From Eggerthellales bacterium (lineage in GTDB: Bacteria > Actinomycetota > Coriobacteriia > Coriobacteriales > Eggerthellaceae): DNA of 64,000 bases. Location of the stretch: the NCBI GenBank assembly GCA_029225085.1, contig JAQXVU010000052.1, forward strand, positions 93,878 to 157,877, written 5' to 3'. Positions 27,802 to 36,945 of this stretch are shown here, piece by piece; within the stretch, counting starts at the first letter, position 1, and every line of letters starts with the position of its first letter. The notes under the pieces were generated by a model. It ran no database searches, was not told the DNA's origin, and saw only the letters and a program-made list of their open reading frames with translations. The translations under genes and the position numbers were made by a program.

Positions 27802-28932
27802 CTATTCCGCGTCCTCTAGGGCAGCTTCCATCGCGTCTTCGGAGGATGCTTCCACCGCACCCTCGGGGGCCAAAGCCCAGAGAATGCGCGGCCTGCCCGT
27901 AAGGTCCTGCTTCACTTCCACCTGCTGAAAGCCCGCCGCCTTGGCAAGAGCGGCCGCCTCGCGCATGTGGCCCTCGAAGAGCTCTACCACCATGAGGCCA
28001 CCAGGGCGAAGCGCGGCGCGAGAGAATTGGAAGAGCCTCCGAGCCACATCAAGGCCATCAGCGCCGCCATCTAACGCCAGCATGGGCTCGAAGTCCTTCA
28101 CCTCGGGCTGCAAACCAGCGCACACCTCGGTGGGCACGTAGGGCGGATTGCTCACCACCACTTCCACCTTGCCCATGAGCTCAGGAGGAACCTTGCAGCC
28201 CATATCGCACTCGATGACCTGCACCTTGTCCTGTAACCCAAGCGCCACCACGTTCTCCTCGGTGATTTGGCAGGCCTCAAGGGAGATATCAGTTGCCAGC
28301 ACCCACACGTTGGCCACCTCATAGGCAACCGAGCAGGATATGCAGCCGGATCCCGAGCCGATCTCTACCACCACGGGGACATTCGGATCATCCGCGAACT
28401 CGGCAGCAGGCTCAGCTGCAGATCCCACGGCAGGCTCAGCTGCGGGTTCCGCGGCAGAATCGGCCACGGTGCCCACAGCGGAATGCCCCAAGCTTTCCGC
28501 GGCAGGTTCCGCAGCAGGCTCGACTGCAGGTTCCACGGCGCCTCCCAAGGGAACCATAGAATGAGCCTTCTCTGGGGCATCGGTATGGTCCTTCAGCCAA
28601 TCGATGACCTCGCCAGCCAGAAGCTCCGTCTCAGGACGGGGAATGAGGACGCCGGGACGCACCCTCACGGGGATGAAGCGGAAGGACGTCTCCCCCACGA
28701 TGTACTGCAGAGGCTCCCCTGCCCCACGACGGCGCACCGCATCTCGCAGGTAATCCTTCTCCGAAGCAGACAGGGGCTTATCAAAGTTCGCATACAGCTC
28801 AATGCGCTCGAGACCTGTAGCGCCGCAGATGAGCCACTGGGCAGACAGCAGAGGGTTGCTGTCCCCATGTCGCTCTAGGTAGTCCTGGCACCACGCCAGC
28901 ATGCGCCTGATTGTCCAGATATCCTCTGCCAT
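27802..28932 (-). CDS. prmC: Release factor glutamine methyltransferase PrmC with an Ala/Pro/Glu-rich insertion
   Basis: 376 residues. Methylates the Gln of the GGQ motif in RF1 and RF2. An N-terminal helical domain, then SAM-binding EIGSGSGC and the catalytic SNPPYVP. Between the N-terminal domain and the SAM motif lies an insertion of about 65-70 residues (28380-28590) built from AEPAAEPA-type repeats, absent from ordinary PrmC (about 280 residues). The methyltransferase core itself is intact. The ATG at 28932 (MAEDIW) follows GAGGGG closely; an ATG at 28956 is an alternative. It follows prfA, its substrate gene. Confidence 0.9.
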   Translation of the reverse strand: MAEDIWTIRRMLAWCQDYLERHGDSNPLLSAQWLICGATGLERIELYANFDKPLSASEKDYLRDAVRRRGAGEPLQYIVGETSFRFIPVRVRPGVLIPRPETELLAGEVIDWLKDHTDAPEKAHSMVPLGGAVEPAVEPAAEPAAESLGHSAVGTVADSAAEPAAEPAVGSAAEPAAEFADDPNVPVVVEIGSGSGCISCSVAYEVANVWVLATDISLEACQITEENVVALGLQDKVQVIECDMGCKVPPELMGKVEVVVSNPPYVPTEVCAGLQPEVKDFEPMLALDGGADGLDVARRLFQFSRAALRPGGLMVVELFEGHMREAAALAKAAGFQQVEVKQDLTGRPRILWALAPEGAVEASSEDAMEAALEDAE

Positions 28933-28962
28933 ATCCCCTCGGTCCCCTGTCGTCATCCTACG

Positions 28963-28997
28963 AAAAGGCTCTCGCAGACATATGCCTGCGAGAGCCC
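28963..28997 (-). terminator. Terminator between prfA and prmC
   Basis: GGCTCTCGCAG/CTGCGAGAGCC, an 11-bp perfect stem, followed on the minus strand by only four T. Partial readthrough into prmC is likely. Confidence 0.7.
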
Positions 28998-29016
28998 AAC
29001 CATGTACGAGTTGCCC

Positions 29017-30117
29017 TTATTCCTCGCCAGCAGCAGCCTCGAGCTTCGCGGCCTTATCAGCTGCCTGCAGAGCGGTGATCACGTCATGCAGGTTAGTGCC
29101 GCCATTGCCCAGAAGCACGCCGTTATAGGAGCCGTTGAAGCCGATGCGGTGATCGGTCACGCGATCCTGAGGGGCGTTGTAGGTGCGGATCTTCTCGGAG
29201 CGAGCACCAGAGCCAATCTGGCTACGACGCTCTGCACCCTCGGCAGCCTGCTGCTCCTCGAGCATCTTCTCGTACAGACGTGCGCGAAGAACGGCCATAG
29301 CGGCGATCTTGTTCTGCAGCTGGGACTTCTGATCCTGGGACTGCACTACCAGGCCGGTGGGGAGATGGGTGATGCGAACAGCAGAGTCGGTGGTGTTAAC
29401 GCACTGACCGCCAGGGCCGCCTGCGCGGTACACGTCAATGCGCAGATCCTCGTTCTTGATGTCGACTTCCACCTCATCGGCCTCAGGCAGCACCGCCACC
29501 GTAGCCGTAGAGGTCTGAATGCGTCCCTGGCTCTCGGTCTTGGGAACGCGCTGCACGCGGTGAACGCCGCTCTCGAACTTCATGAAGGAGTACACGCTGT
29601 CGCCAAGAACCTTAAAGGACACGGACTTGAAGCCGCCAGCCTCGGAAGGAGAGGAATCGAGCATCTCGATCTTCCACTTCTGATCGTCGGCGAAGCGCTG
29701 GTACATGCGGAACAGGTCGCCTGCGAAAATAGCGGCCTCGTCACCGCCAGCGGCAGCGCGAATCTCGACGATAATGTCCTTCTCGTCAGCAGGATCAACG
29801 GGGATCAGCATGACCTTGATCTCCTCTTCCAGCGCGGGCATCTCGTCCTCGCAGCGAGAGATCTCCTCCTGAGCAAACTCCTTCATCTCAGGGTCGCCCA
29901 GCATCTCCTTGGCCTCAGCCAGGTCATTGCAGTCCTGCACGTACTGGCGAGCCTTGGCAACCAGAGCACCCTGACGGGAGAACTCCTTTGCCAGCTTCTG
30001 ATATTCCTTCTGATCGGCGATAACTTCGGGGTCGCCCATCTTGGTCTCAAGATCCTCGTAGGCGGCGATGATCTTCTCGAGCTTTTCCTTCATGCTGTTG
30101 GAATCTTCTTTAGCCAT
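29017..30117 (-). CDS. prfA: Peptide chain release factor 1
   Basis: 366 residues. Recognises UAA and UAG and triggers peptide release. The catalytic GGQ is G236-G237-Q238 in [18 protein letters not shown]. The codon-reading P-x-T tripeptide appears as PKT within [16 protein letters not shown], where many RF1 have PAT or PVT. ATG at 30117 behind AAGGAAG. prmC follows, as in many bacteria. Confidence 0.96.
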   Translation of the reverse strand: MAKEDSNSMKEKLEKIIAAYEDLETKMGDPEVIADQKEYQKLAKEFSRQGALVAKARQYVQDCNDLAEAKEMLGDPEMKEFAQEEISRCEDEMPALEEEIKVMLIPVDPADEKDIIVEIRAAAGGDEAAIFAGDLFRMYQRFADDQKWKIEMLDSSPSEAGGFKSVSFKVLGDSVYSFMKFESGVHRVQRVPKTESQGRIQTSTATVAVLPEADEVEVDIKNEDLRIDVYRAGGPGGQCVNTTDSAVRITHLPTGLVVQSQDQKSQLQNKIAAMAVLRARLYEKMLEEQQAAEGAERRSQIGSGARSEKIRTYNAPQDRVTDHRIGFNGSYNGVLLGNGGTNLHDVITALQAADKAAKLEAAAGEE

Positions 30118-30186
30118 TGCTTCCTTCTATTCTCATTCCTTTGAATCGGTCGTTTCGGGGCAGGCTTAAACCGCCTGCATACACAA

Positions 30187-30214
30187 AGCAACCTGGGTAC
30201 AGTTTGCCCAGGTC
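30187..30214 (-). terminator. Terminator-like hairpin after trxA
   Basis: ACCTGGG/CCCAGGT stem with a 9-nt loop between trxA and prfA. The minus-strand tail TTGCTTTG is only moderately T-rich, so efficiency is uncertain. Confidence 0.5.
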
Positions 30215-30235
30215 GCGAAAAAGACAGTATGGTAC

Positions 30236-30544
30236 CTAAGAGAACAGTGACATGAGAGCCTCTTCGCTCTGCAGTCCCATGAGCTGCTTGGCAACCTCGC
30301 CATTGCGATACAGGTTCAGGGTAGGAACAGCCATGACCTGATAGCGCACTGCCAGATCGGGGCAGGCATCGATATCGACCTTGTAGACCAAGGCCTTGCC
30401 GGCAACCTTATCGGCAACGCGGTCGAGGATGGGGGCAAGCATCTGGCAGGGGCCGCACCAAGTTGCAGAGAAATCTACCAGCACAGGCAGGTCGGCCTTC
30501 AGGACCTTCTCTTCAAACTCAGCGGACGTGATGATCTGCACCAT
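30236..30544 (-). CDS. trxA: Thioredoxin
   Basis: 102 residues. Active site W29-C-G-P-C33; cis-Pro loop VMAVPTLNLY. Cytosolic protein-disulfide reductant. The ATG at 30544 (MVQIITSAEF) is chosen over the one two codons upstream because AAGGAG lies 7 nt before it. No thioredoxin reductase in the window. It is divergent from engB. Confidence 0.95.
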   Translation of the reverse strand: MVQIITSAEFEEKVLKADLPVLVDFSATWCGPCQMLAPILDRVADKVAGKALVYKVDIDACPDLAVRYQVMAVPTLNLYRNGEVAKQLMGLQSEEALMSLFS

Positions 30545-30666
30545 GAGCACACTCCTTTCACTCGTATATCGCCGATAGTATACCCTATGAAAATTGCCCC
30601 GCGCACGAAATCGGCCGCAAGGGCGGCAATGCAGATTATTTCCAGAGACTCCTGCCTGAAATGGCC

Positions 30667-30675
30667 TGGTACACT
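30667..30675 (+). promoter_or_regulatory. Extended -10 promoter for engB
   Basis: TGGTACACT: TGn plus a -10 hexamer TACACT, 38 bp before the engB start. No convincing -35 box. Confidence 0.4.
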
Positions 30676-30712
30676 GTTTAGCGCACGCGAGACCACGACG
30701 AAAGGACGATAC

Positions 30713-31303
30713 GTGCTGAACCTTAACTCCGCGCGGTTCCTGGCATCCTACGGAACCGCTTCCCAGCTTCCCGCCTCTACCCTCCCGGAGGTCTCCTTCG
30801 TGGGCAGGTCGAACGTGGGAAAGTCATCTTTGCTGAACAAGCTGCTGAACCGCAAGGCCCTTGCCAAGGTCTCCTCTACCCCAGGCAAGACCACCACCAT
30901 CAACTTCTTTCAGGTAGACGACTACCACTTCGTCGACCTGCCCGGTTACGGCTACGCCAAGGTGCCCAACAAGGACCGCGACCGTTGGGTCGAGCTCATG
31001 GACGGCTACTTTAACCAGGACAGGCGCTTTGCCCTGATCTGCGTGCTGGTAGACATTCGCCATGACCCCTCGAAGCTGGACATCTCGATGGTGGCCACCC
31101 TCATTCAGGGACAGTTCCCCTTCCTCATCGTCCTCACCAAGGCCGACAAGCTCTCCAAGACCCAGCAGCAGAGGCAATGGGCAACCATTCGCAAGCAACT
31201 GCACTGCACCCCCGATCAGCCGGTGATCATCACCTCCTCTGCCAAGGGCACAGGCATCCCCGAACTTCGCAGCGCTATCGAAGCCGCCTGCAAGGAGGCC
31301 TAA
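30713..31303 (+). CDS. engB: Ribosome-biogenesis GTPase EngB (YsxC/YihA)
   Basis: 196 residues. GTPase motifs G1 GRSNVGKSS, G2 T in STPGKTTTINF, G3 DLPGYGYA, G4 LTKADK and G5 SSAKG are all present. Essential in many bacteria for 50S assembly. GTG start at 30713 with AAAGGA 6 nt upstream; in-frame codons further upstream lack a ribosome site. Single gene, closed by a bidirectional terminator. Confidence 0.95.
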   Translation: MLNLNSARFLASYGTASQLPASTLPEVSFVGRSNVGKSSLLNKLLNRKALAKVSSTPGKTTTINFFQVDDYHFVDLPGYGYAKVPNKDRDRWVELMDGYFNQDRRFALICVLVDIRHDPSKLDISMVATLIQGQFPFLIVLTKADKLSKTQQQRQWATIRKQLHCTPDQPVIITSSAKGTGIPELRSAIEAACKEA

Positions 31304-31383
31304 GCGGATACGCTCAAGAGCTCACCCCGCAACCCACCTTGCGCCTGACCAAGCCACACAAAGCGACCAGTCGCAAGCATGAA

Positions 31384-31410
31384 AAAGCGTCCCCGCAGGG
31401 ACGCTTTTCT
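31384..31410. terminator. Bidirectional terminator between engB and the zinc-ribbon gene
   Basis: AAAAAGCGTCCC-CGCA-GGGACGCTTTTCTT: T-rich tails on both strands serve the two converging genes. Confidence 0.88.
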
Positions 31411-31429
31411 TGTATATGTCCGTCAGATC

Positions 31430-32035
31430 CTAACGCTGCTGACGAGGAGCGGCGCTGCGACGCTCAGCAGAAGGATGCGCGGCCGTACGGCCTGCCTGCT
31501 GAGACTGCTGGCCCTGCTGCTGAGAGGAAGCGGGGCGAGAGGTAACGCGACCCTGCTGAGAGGCAGGGGCAGCGGAACGAGGACGACCGCCACGAGAAGC
31601 GGTGGCAACACCGGAAGGAGAACCGCAGTAAGGGCACACGGACCAAGCGGGATCGAGAGCACGACCGCAGGTTGGGCACTGGTTCTTCAGACGCTGATGG
31701 CAGTTGGGGCACAGCAGGTAGTCAGCTTCCACAGGGTAACCGCAGTTAGAGCAGTTGCCGTACTGGCCCAGCTGGCGCTGCTTCAGGGCAACTTCCAGCT
31801 CCTGCTCATCGCGATCGATCTGCAGCAGAGGAGGACGAAGCAGCAGGTAGGCGATGACACCCACCAGAGGGATGATGGCCACGACCATCCAGACCATCCA
31901 GACAGTGCCGCGGGCGTAGGCGTCGCGGGCGACCCAGACGATGCTGAGCACGTACAGGGCAATGAGGGCCACAGCCAGGATGATGAGGACACCCTGCATC
32001 TCCGCAGACCACATAGAAGAGAGCAGCTCGCTCAT
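31430..32035 (-). CDS. Membrane protein with double zinc ribbon
   Basis: 201 residues. Two membrane helices (about 14-36 and 44-66) are followed by a cytosolic part with four CxxC pairs (CSNCGYP, CPNCHQ, CPTCGR, CPYCGS), i.e. two zinc ribbons (about 94-139). A disordered Gln/Ser/Ala/Arg-rich tail (about 145-201) ends the protein. No enzymatic motif. Such ribbons often bind protein or nucleic acid; function unknown. ATG at 32035 behind GGAAGGAAA. It follows valS by 29 bp on the same strand and may share its transcript. Confidence 0.75.
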   Translation of the reverse strand: MSELLSSMWSAEMQGVLIILAVALIALYVLSIVWVARDAYARGTVWMVWMVVAIIPLVGVIAYLLLRPPLLQIDRDEQELEVALKQRQLGQYGNCSNCGYPVEADYLLCPNCHQRLKNQCPTCGRALDPAWSVCPYCGSPSGVATASRGGRPRSAAPASQQGRVTSRPASSQQQGQQSQQAGRTAAHPSAERRSAAPRQQR

Positions 32036-32064
32036 GGTTTCTTTCCTTCCGTCGTATGCCGGCT

Positions 32065-34725
32065 CTAGCCGAGCTCGGCAAGCTGGGCGTCGATAAGAGC
32101 CAGCTTCTCCTTATCAGCCTCGTAGTTGTCTCGGTCCTTCTGCTGAACCTCAGGGGCAGCCTTTGCCAGATAGCCTGGGTTAGAGAGCTTGCGCTCGAGA
32201 CCGTTGATGAACTTCACCAGCTGGTCGCGCTCCTTGTTCAGACGCTTGCGCTCTGCCTCGAAGTCTACCAAACCGGACAGGGCCACATACACCTCGCAGC
32301 CCTCGACAATGTTCACCGATGCCTCCGCAGGCTTCTCGGCATCCGCAGAGATCTGCAGGTCGCCGATGTTGGCCATGTTCACCAGCAGATTGCGCTGACT
32401 CTCGAAGCTCTCGGCGTCCTTGCCGTCGGCCTTGATGGTCACGGACAACGCCTGCTTAGGCGAGATGCCGTAGCGGGCACGGGCGGCGCGAACACCGGAA
32501 ATGGCCTGGGTCACCATGGTGACAGGACGCTCAGCCTCGGGGTTCAGATACTTAGCCAGGGCCTCGCCATCAGGCCAGGATGCGTTGATGAGCATATCGG
32601 CATCCTTGTTGAAGGGCATGTCCTGATAAATCTCCTCGGTGACGAAGGGCATGATGGGGTGCAGCAGGCGCAGGGCGTTATCGAGAACGAAAAGCAGGTT
32701 GCGCTGGCAGATGTGGCGCTCCTCCTCGGTGCCGTTCAGACGAACCTTGCTGAACTCGATGTACCAATCGCAGAACTCGTTCCAGAAGAAGGCGTACAGA
32801 GAACGGGTGATCTCACCGAACTCGAAGTCCTCGAAGCACTCATCGACGTGCTGTACCAGACCAGCAAGGCGGCTGAACATCCAGACATCAGCGTCGGTGG
32901 CCAGCTCGGGCTCGCCAGGCACGTAGTCATCGAGGTTCATCTTCACGAAGCGAGCGGCGTTGCGGATCTTGTTCGAGAAGTTACGGCTCGAAACCAGCTT
33001 GTCCTCATCGAACTTCAGGTCCTGAGCGCCGGTAACCTGCAGCAGCAAGCCGAAGCGCATGCCATCGGAACCGTAATCGTCCAGAAGCTTCAGAGGGTCA
33101 ACGCCGTTGCCGCGGCTCTTAGACATGGGCTTGCCATCGGCACCCATAACCGTGGGGTGAATGATCACGTGCTCGAAGGGGATCTGACCGGTGAAGTACA
33201 TGGAGCTCATGACCATACGGGCAACCCACAGGCCCATGATGTCACGAGCGGTGGAAAGAACCTGGGTAGGATAGCAGGTCTTCATATCGGGAGCGTCCAT
33301 GCCCTCGGATGCCCAACCCTGGGTAGCGAAAGGCCACAGCTGCGAAGAGAACCAGGTATCCAGAACGTCCTCATCCTGGCGAACGGGGGCGCCGCACTTA
33401 GGACAAACGGTGATGTCCTCCTCGGAGGCATCCTCCCAGCCGCACTCGTCGCAGTAGAACATGGGGATGCGATGGCCCCACCACAGCTGACGGGAGATGC
33501 ACCAGTCCTTCAGGTTGTCGAGCCAGTCGAGGTAGACCTGCTTCCAGCGGGCAGGATGGAACTGAATGGAGCCATCCTCGACCACGCGACGAGCGTCTTC
33601 CTTCAGCTTGTTAACGGCCACGAACCACTGCTCGGACTCCCAAGGCTCCAGCTTGGTGTGGCAGCGATAGCAGGTCATGACGGAGTGGTTCAGGTCCTCG
33701 ATATGGTCGAGGAGGCCCAGCTCGTCGAAGGCGGCAACGAGGGCCTCGCGAGCCTCGTCGCGATCCATGCCGCTGAACTTGCCGTAGCCCTCTACCACAT
33801 GAGCGGTCTCATCGAAGATGTTGATCTTCTCGAGGTCGTGAGCCTCGCCCATGGCCCAGTCGTTGGGGTCGTGGGAAGGGGTCACCTTCACGCAGCCGGT
33901 GCCGAACTCGGGGTCTACATGCCAATCGGCGAAGATGGGGATCTCGCGATCGACCAAAGGCAGCTTCACAGTCTTGCCAACCAGGTTAGCGAAACGCTCA
34001 TCCTTAGGGCTCACCGCAACACCGGTGTCGCCGAGCATGGTCTCGGGACGGGTGGTGGCCACTACCAGGTACTCGATGCCATCAACGGGCTCAGTGAGGG
34101 GATAGCGCAGGTACCACAGATGGCTTGCGTCATCTACGTACTCCGCCTCGTCGTCGGCGATGGCGGTGGTGCAATGAGGGCACCAGTTCACGATGCGCTT
34201 GCCCTTGTAGATGAGACCGTTGTGGTACCAGTCTACGAAGACGCGACGCACGGCGGCGATGTAATCAGGGTCGAGGGTGAAGTGCTCATCGTCGAAGTCG
34301 GCGGAGCAGCCCATGCCCTTGATCTGGTTCACGATGGTGGTGCCGTACACCTCACGCCAGTCATAACAGGCCTCGATGAACTTCTCGCGGCCGATGTCGA
34401 GACGAGAGATGCCCTCGTCGGCCAGCTTCTTGTCTACCTTGGTCTGGGTGGCGATGCCGGCATGGTCGGTGCCCAGCACCCAACGGGTCTGATAGCCCTG
34501 CATGCGAGCACGGCGAATGCAGGTGTCCTGAATGGTCTCATTCAGGGCATGGCCCATGTGCAGCATACCGGTGATGTTGGGAGGAGGAATGACCACGGTA
34601 TAGGTGTCGTCTGCATGCTCGCCGAAGCCCTTGGAGCGCTTGAACGCCCCCGCCTTCTGCCATGCCTCGAAAAACGGCTTCTCATGAGCCGCGAAATCGT
34701 AGTCAACTTTCTTACGTTCGGCCAT
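32065..34725 (-). CDS. valS: Valyl-tRNA synthetase
   Basis: 886 residues, class Ia. HIGH motif as HMGHALN, KMSKS as KPMSKSRGN, CP1 editing domain with TTRPETMLGDTGVAV, a zinc-binding insertion (CDECGW...CPKCGAP) and a C-terminal coiled-coil arm (about 820-886, LNKERDQLVKFINGLERK). Charges tRNA-Val. The ATG at 34725 (MAERKKVDY) has GAGGGAG 6 nt upstream. The region before it (67 bp) holds no T-box. Confidence 0.97.
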   Translation of the reverse strand: MAERKKVDYDFAAHEKPFFEAWQKAGAFKRSKGFGEHADDTYTVVIPPPNITGMLHMGHALNETIQDTCIRRARMQGYQTRWVLGTDHAGIATQTKVDKKLADEGISRLDIGREKFIEACYDWREVYGTTIVNQIKGMGCSADFDDEHFTLDPDYIAAVRRVFVDWYHNGLIYKGKRIVNWCPHCTTAIADDEAEYVDDASHLWYLRYPLTEPVDGIEYLVVATTRPETMLGDTGVAVSPKDERFANLVGKTVKLPLVDREIPIFADWHVDPEFGTGCVKVTPSHDPNDWAMGEAHDLEKINIFDETAHVVEGYGKFSGMDRDEAREALVAAFDELGLLDHIEDLNHSVMTCYRCHTKLEPWESEQWFVAVNKLKEDARRVVEDGSIQFHPARWKQVYLDWLDNLKDWCISRQLWWGHRIPMFYCDECGWEDASEEDITVCPKCGAPVRQDEDVLDTWFSSQLWPFATQGWASEGMDAPDMKTCYPTQVLSTARDIMGLWVARMVMSSMYFTGQIPFEHVIIHPTVMGADGKPMSKSRGNGVDPLKLLDDYGSDGMRFGLLLQVTGAQDLKFDEDKLVSSRNFSNKIRNAARFVKMNLDDYVPGEPELATDADVWMFSRLAGLVQHVDECFEDFEFGEITRSLYAFFWNEFCDWYIEFSKVRLNGTEEERHICQRNLLFVLDNALRLLHPIMPFVTEEIYQDMPFNKDADMLINASWPDGEALAKYLNPEAERPVTMVTQAISGVRAARARYGISPKQALSVTIKADGKDAESFESQRNLLVNMANIGDLQISADAEKPAEASVNIVEGCEVYVALSGLVDFEAERKRLNKERDQLVKFINGLERKLSNPGYLAKAAPEVQQKDRDNYEADKEKLALIDAQLAELG

Positions 34726-34760
34726 CGAATCTCCCTCTAGCACGTATACATAGATACACA

Positions 34761-34785
34761 GGATGCGCCCTTACCGAGCGCATCC
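34761..34785 (-). terminator. Hairpin after clpX
   Basis: GGATGCGC/GCGCATCC stem between clpX and valS. Minus-strand tail TGTGTATC lacks a T tract, so it is a weak terminator or an mRNA end stabiliser. Confidence 0.4.
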
Positions 34786-34792
34786 CCTTATA

Positions 34793-36136
34793 TTACTCAG
34801 TTTCCTCAGACTCAGACAGGCTGAGATCCTGAATGGTGGGAACAGTCTCCCCAGTCACGTCGCTTGCGCGCACCACAACCCGCGTAGCCCCTTCATGCTC
34901 AGGCAGGTCGTACATGACATCCATCAGCACGCTCTCGCAGATAGAGCGCAGACCGCGGGCGCCGGTGCCCCGCTCGATAGCCTTGTCGGCGATAGCTTCC
35001 AAAGCTTCACGCTCGAATTGAAGATCGGAGTCCTCGAACTCGAACATGCGGCGATACTGCTTCACCAGAGCGTTCTTAGGCTCGGTGAGCACCTTGATCA
35101 GGTCGTCGCGGGACAGGGCCTGCAGAGACCTGATGACAGGAACACGACCCACGAACTCGGGAATCATGCCGAACTTGTTCAGATCCTCAGGCAGCACCTG
35201 AGCCAAAAGCTCGGCCTCCTCCTGCTTGCGGCTCTCGGGCTGCTCAGCACCGAAGCCGATGGTTACCTTGCCCACGCGCTCAGCGATGATGTCGGCAAGG
35301 CCCACGAAGGCACCGCCCAAGATGAACAGGATGTTGGTGGTGTCGATGTGAATGAGCTCCTGCTGAGGATGCTTGCGGCCACCCTGAGGAGGCACGGAGG
35401 CCTCGCAGCCTTCCACGATCTTCAGAAGAGCCTGCTGCACGCCCTCGCCGGAAACATCTCTGGTGATAGACAGGTTCTCCGCCTTGCGGGCGATCTTGTC
35501 GATCTCGTCGATGTAGATGATGCCGATCTCGGCACGGGGAATGTCGAAGTCAGCGGCGGTGATGAGCTTCAGCAGGATGTTCTCGACGTCCTCGCCCACA
35601 TAACCGGCCTCAGTGAGGCTGGTGGCGTCTGCGATGGCGAAGGGAACCTGCAAGGTGCGGGCCAACGTCTCGGCAAGAAGGGTCTTGCCGGAGCCCGTAG
35701 GGCCAAGGAGCAGAATGTTCGACTTGGCAATCTCTACGTCATCGGGATCCTGGTCGTCTTCCATGCTGATGCGCTTGTAGTGGTTGTACACCGCAACGGA
35801 CAGGGCCCGCTTGGCATCGTCCTGGCCCACCACGTGCTCAGAGAGCTGCTTGTACAGCTCGTGAGGAGTAGGCAGCTTGCTGAGAACCACCTCAGGACGA
35901 GGGGCGGGACCGTCATCGAAGGCAACGGGATCGCCGTAGGCGGAGCGCATGCCCGCCAGAGGGTCGATGCCCATCTGACGCATCATGGTGTCTCCGCATA
36001 CGGAAATGCACTCATCGCAGATATAGACCCCGTCAGGTCCGCCAATCATGGAAGCTACCTGATGAGGGGACTTGCCGCAGAATGAGCAGTGGATGTCCTT
36101 CTCATCGGGGTTTCCCGTGTTAACGCGATCTGTCAT
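34793..36136 (-). CDS. clpX: ATP-dependent Clp protease ATPase subunit ClpX
   Basis: 447 residues. N-terminal zinc-binding domain C17-C20-C40-C43, Walker A GPTGSGKT, Walker [10 protein letters not shown], ClpP-docking loop IGF (in [11 protein letters not shown]) and sensor regions. Unfolds tagged substrates and feeds them to ClpP. ATG at 36136 behind TTGGAG, 11 bp after clpP. Confidence 0.97.
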   Translation of the reverse strand: MTDRVNTGNPDEKDIHCSFCGKSPHQVASMIGGPDGVYICDECISVCGDTMMRQMGIDPLAGMRSAYGDPVAFDDGPAPRPEVVLSKLPTPHELYKQLSEHVVGQDDAKRALSVAVYNHYKRISMEDDQDPDDVEIAKSNILLLGPTGSGKTLLAETLARTLQVPFAIADATSLTEAGYVGEDVENILLKLITAADFDIPRAEIGIIYIDEIDKIARKAENLSITRDVSGEGVQQALLKIVEGCEASVPPQGGRKHPQQELIHIDTTNILFILGGAFVGLADIIAERVGKVTIGFGAEQPESRKQEEAELLAQVLPEDLNKFGMIPEFVGRVPVIRSLQALSRDDLIKVLTEPKNALVKQYRRMFEFEDSDLQFEREALEAIADKAIERGTGARGLRSICESVLMDVMYDLPEHEGATRVVVRASDVTGETVPTIQDLSLSESEETE

Positions 36137-36147
36137 GTAGTCTCCAA

Positions 36148-36756
36148 TTAAGCGTTGTCGGTGGAAGAAGTGATGATCTTGTCTACCAGACCGTAGTCGA
36201 GAGCCTGCTGGGCAGTCATGTAGTTGTCGCGCTCGGTGTCATGCTGAATGACGTCGAGAGGCTGACCAGTGTTCTCGGAGAGGATGTTGTTCAGCTGGCG
36301 ACGGGTCTTCAGCATGAAGTCGGCGACGATCTGAATCTCGGTCTGCTGGCCCTGGGCACCGCCAAGAGGCTGATGGATGAGGACCATGGAATTAGGCAGG
36401 CAGAAGCGCTTGCCCTTGGCGCCAGAAGACAGGAGAACGGCGGCCATGGAAGCAGCCATGCCCACGCAGATGGTGCTCACATCAGGCTTGATGTAGTTCA
36501 TGGTATCGAGAATGCCGAAGCCAGCGGTAACGGATCCTCCGGGGCTGTTGATGTAGAGGGAGATGTCCTTGTCAGGATCAACGCTCTCAAGGTGCAGGAG
36601 CTGAGCCACGACGGTGTTGGCCACAGCGTCATTGATCTCTTCGCCCAGGAAGATGATGCGGTTGTTCAGCAGACGAGAGTAGATGTCGTAGCTGCGCTCG
36701 CCGCGGGGCGACTGCTCGATAACGTATGGAATCAGCGTGTTGTGTACCGTTTCCAT
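36148..36756 (-). CDS. clpP: ATP-dependent Clp protease proteolytic subunit
   Basis: 202 residues. Catalytic triad S103 (GMAASMAA), H128 (LIHQPLGG) and D177 (TERDNYM). Forms the tetradecameric chamber served by ClpX. ATG at 36756 behind AGAGG. Order tig-clpP-clpX, as in many bacteria. Confidence 0.97.
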   Translation of the reverse strand: METVHNTLIPYVIEQSPRGERSYDIYSRLLNNRIIFLGEEINDAVANTVVAQLLHLESVDPDKDISLYINSPGGSVTAGFGILDTMNYIKPDVSTICVGMAASMAAVLLSSGAKGKRFCLPNSMVLIHQPLGGAQGQQTEIQIVADFMLKTRRQLNNILSENTGQPLDVIQHDTERDNYMTAQQALDYGLVDKIITSSTDNA

Positions 36757-36886
36757 GGGTGTACCTCTTTTCTTATGCGATTTCTCGAAGACAGATAGGT
36801 GAGAACGTGCTCAGGTATCGCTGAACAATGTTAGCAAATTGCCAGCCAGCAAGGAAACCACATCCTCATCCGCATATTCTTCCCAT

Positions 36887-36925
36887 AAAGAAAAGCGCTG
36901 CTACGAGCATTCGCAGCAGCGCTTA
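36887..36925 (-). terminator. Terminator after tig
   Basis: AGCGCTGCTGCGAATGC/GCTCGTAGCAGCGCT-type long stem followed on the minus strand by TTTTCTTT. It separates tig from clpPX. Confidence 0.85.
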
Positions 36926-36945
36926 AAGCACAAGAAGAATGCAGA

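Noticed and set aside
28293..28564. Ala/Pro-rich plus-strand frames
   Set aside because: Antisense readings of the repetitive insertion in prmC.
32056..34740. An 894-codon open frame on the plus strand
   Set aside because: It is antisense to valS over its whole length; valS has all class I synthetase motifs, while the antisense product resembles nothing and reflects GC-rich codon structure.
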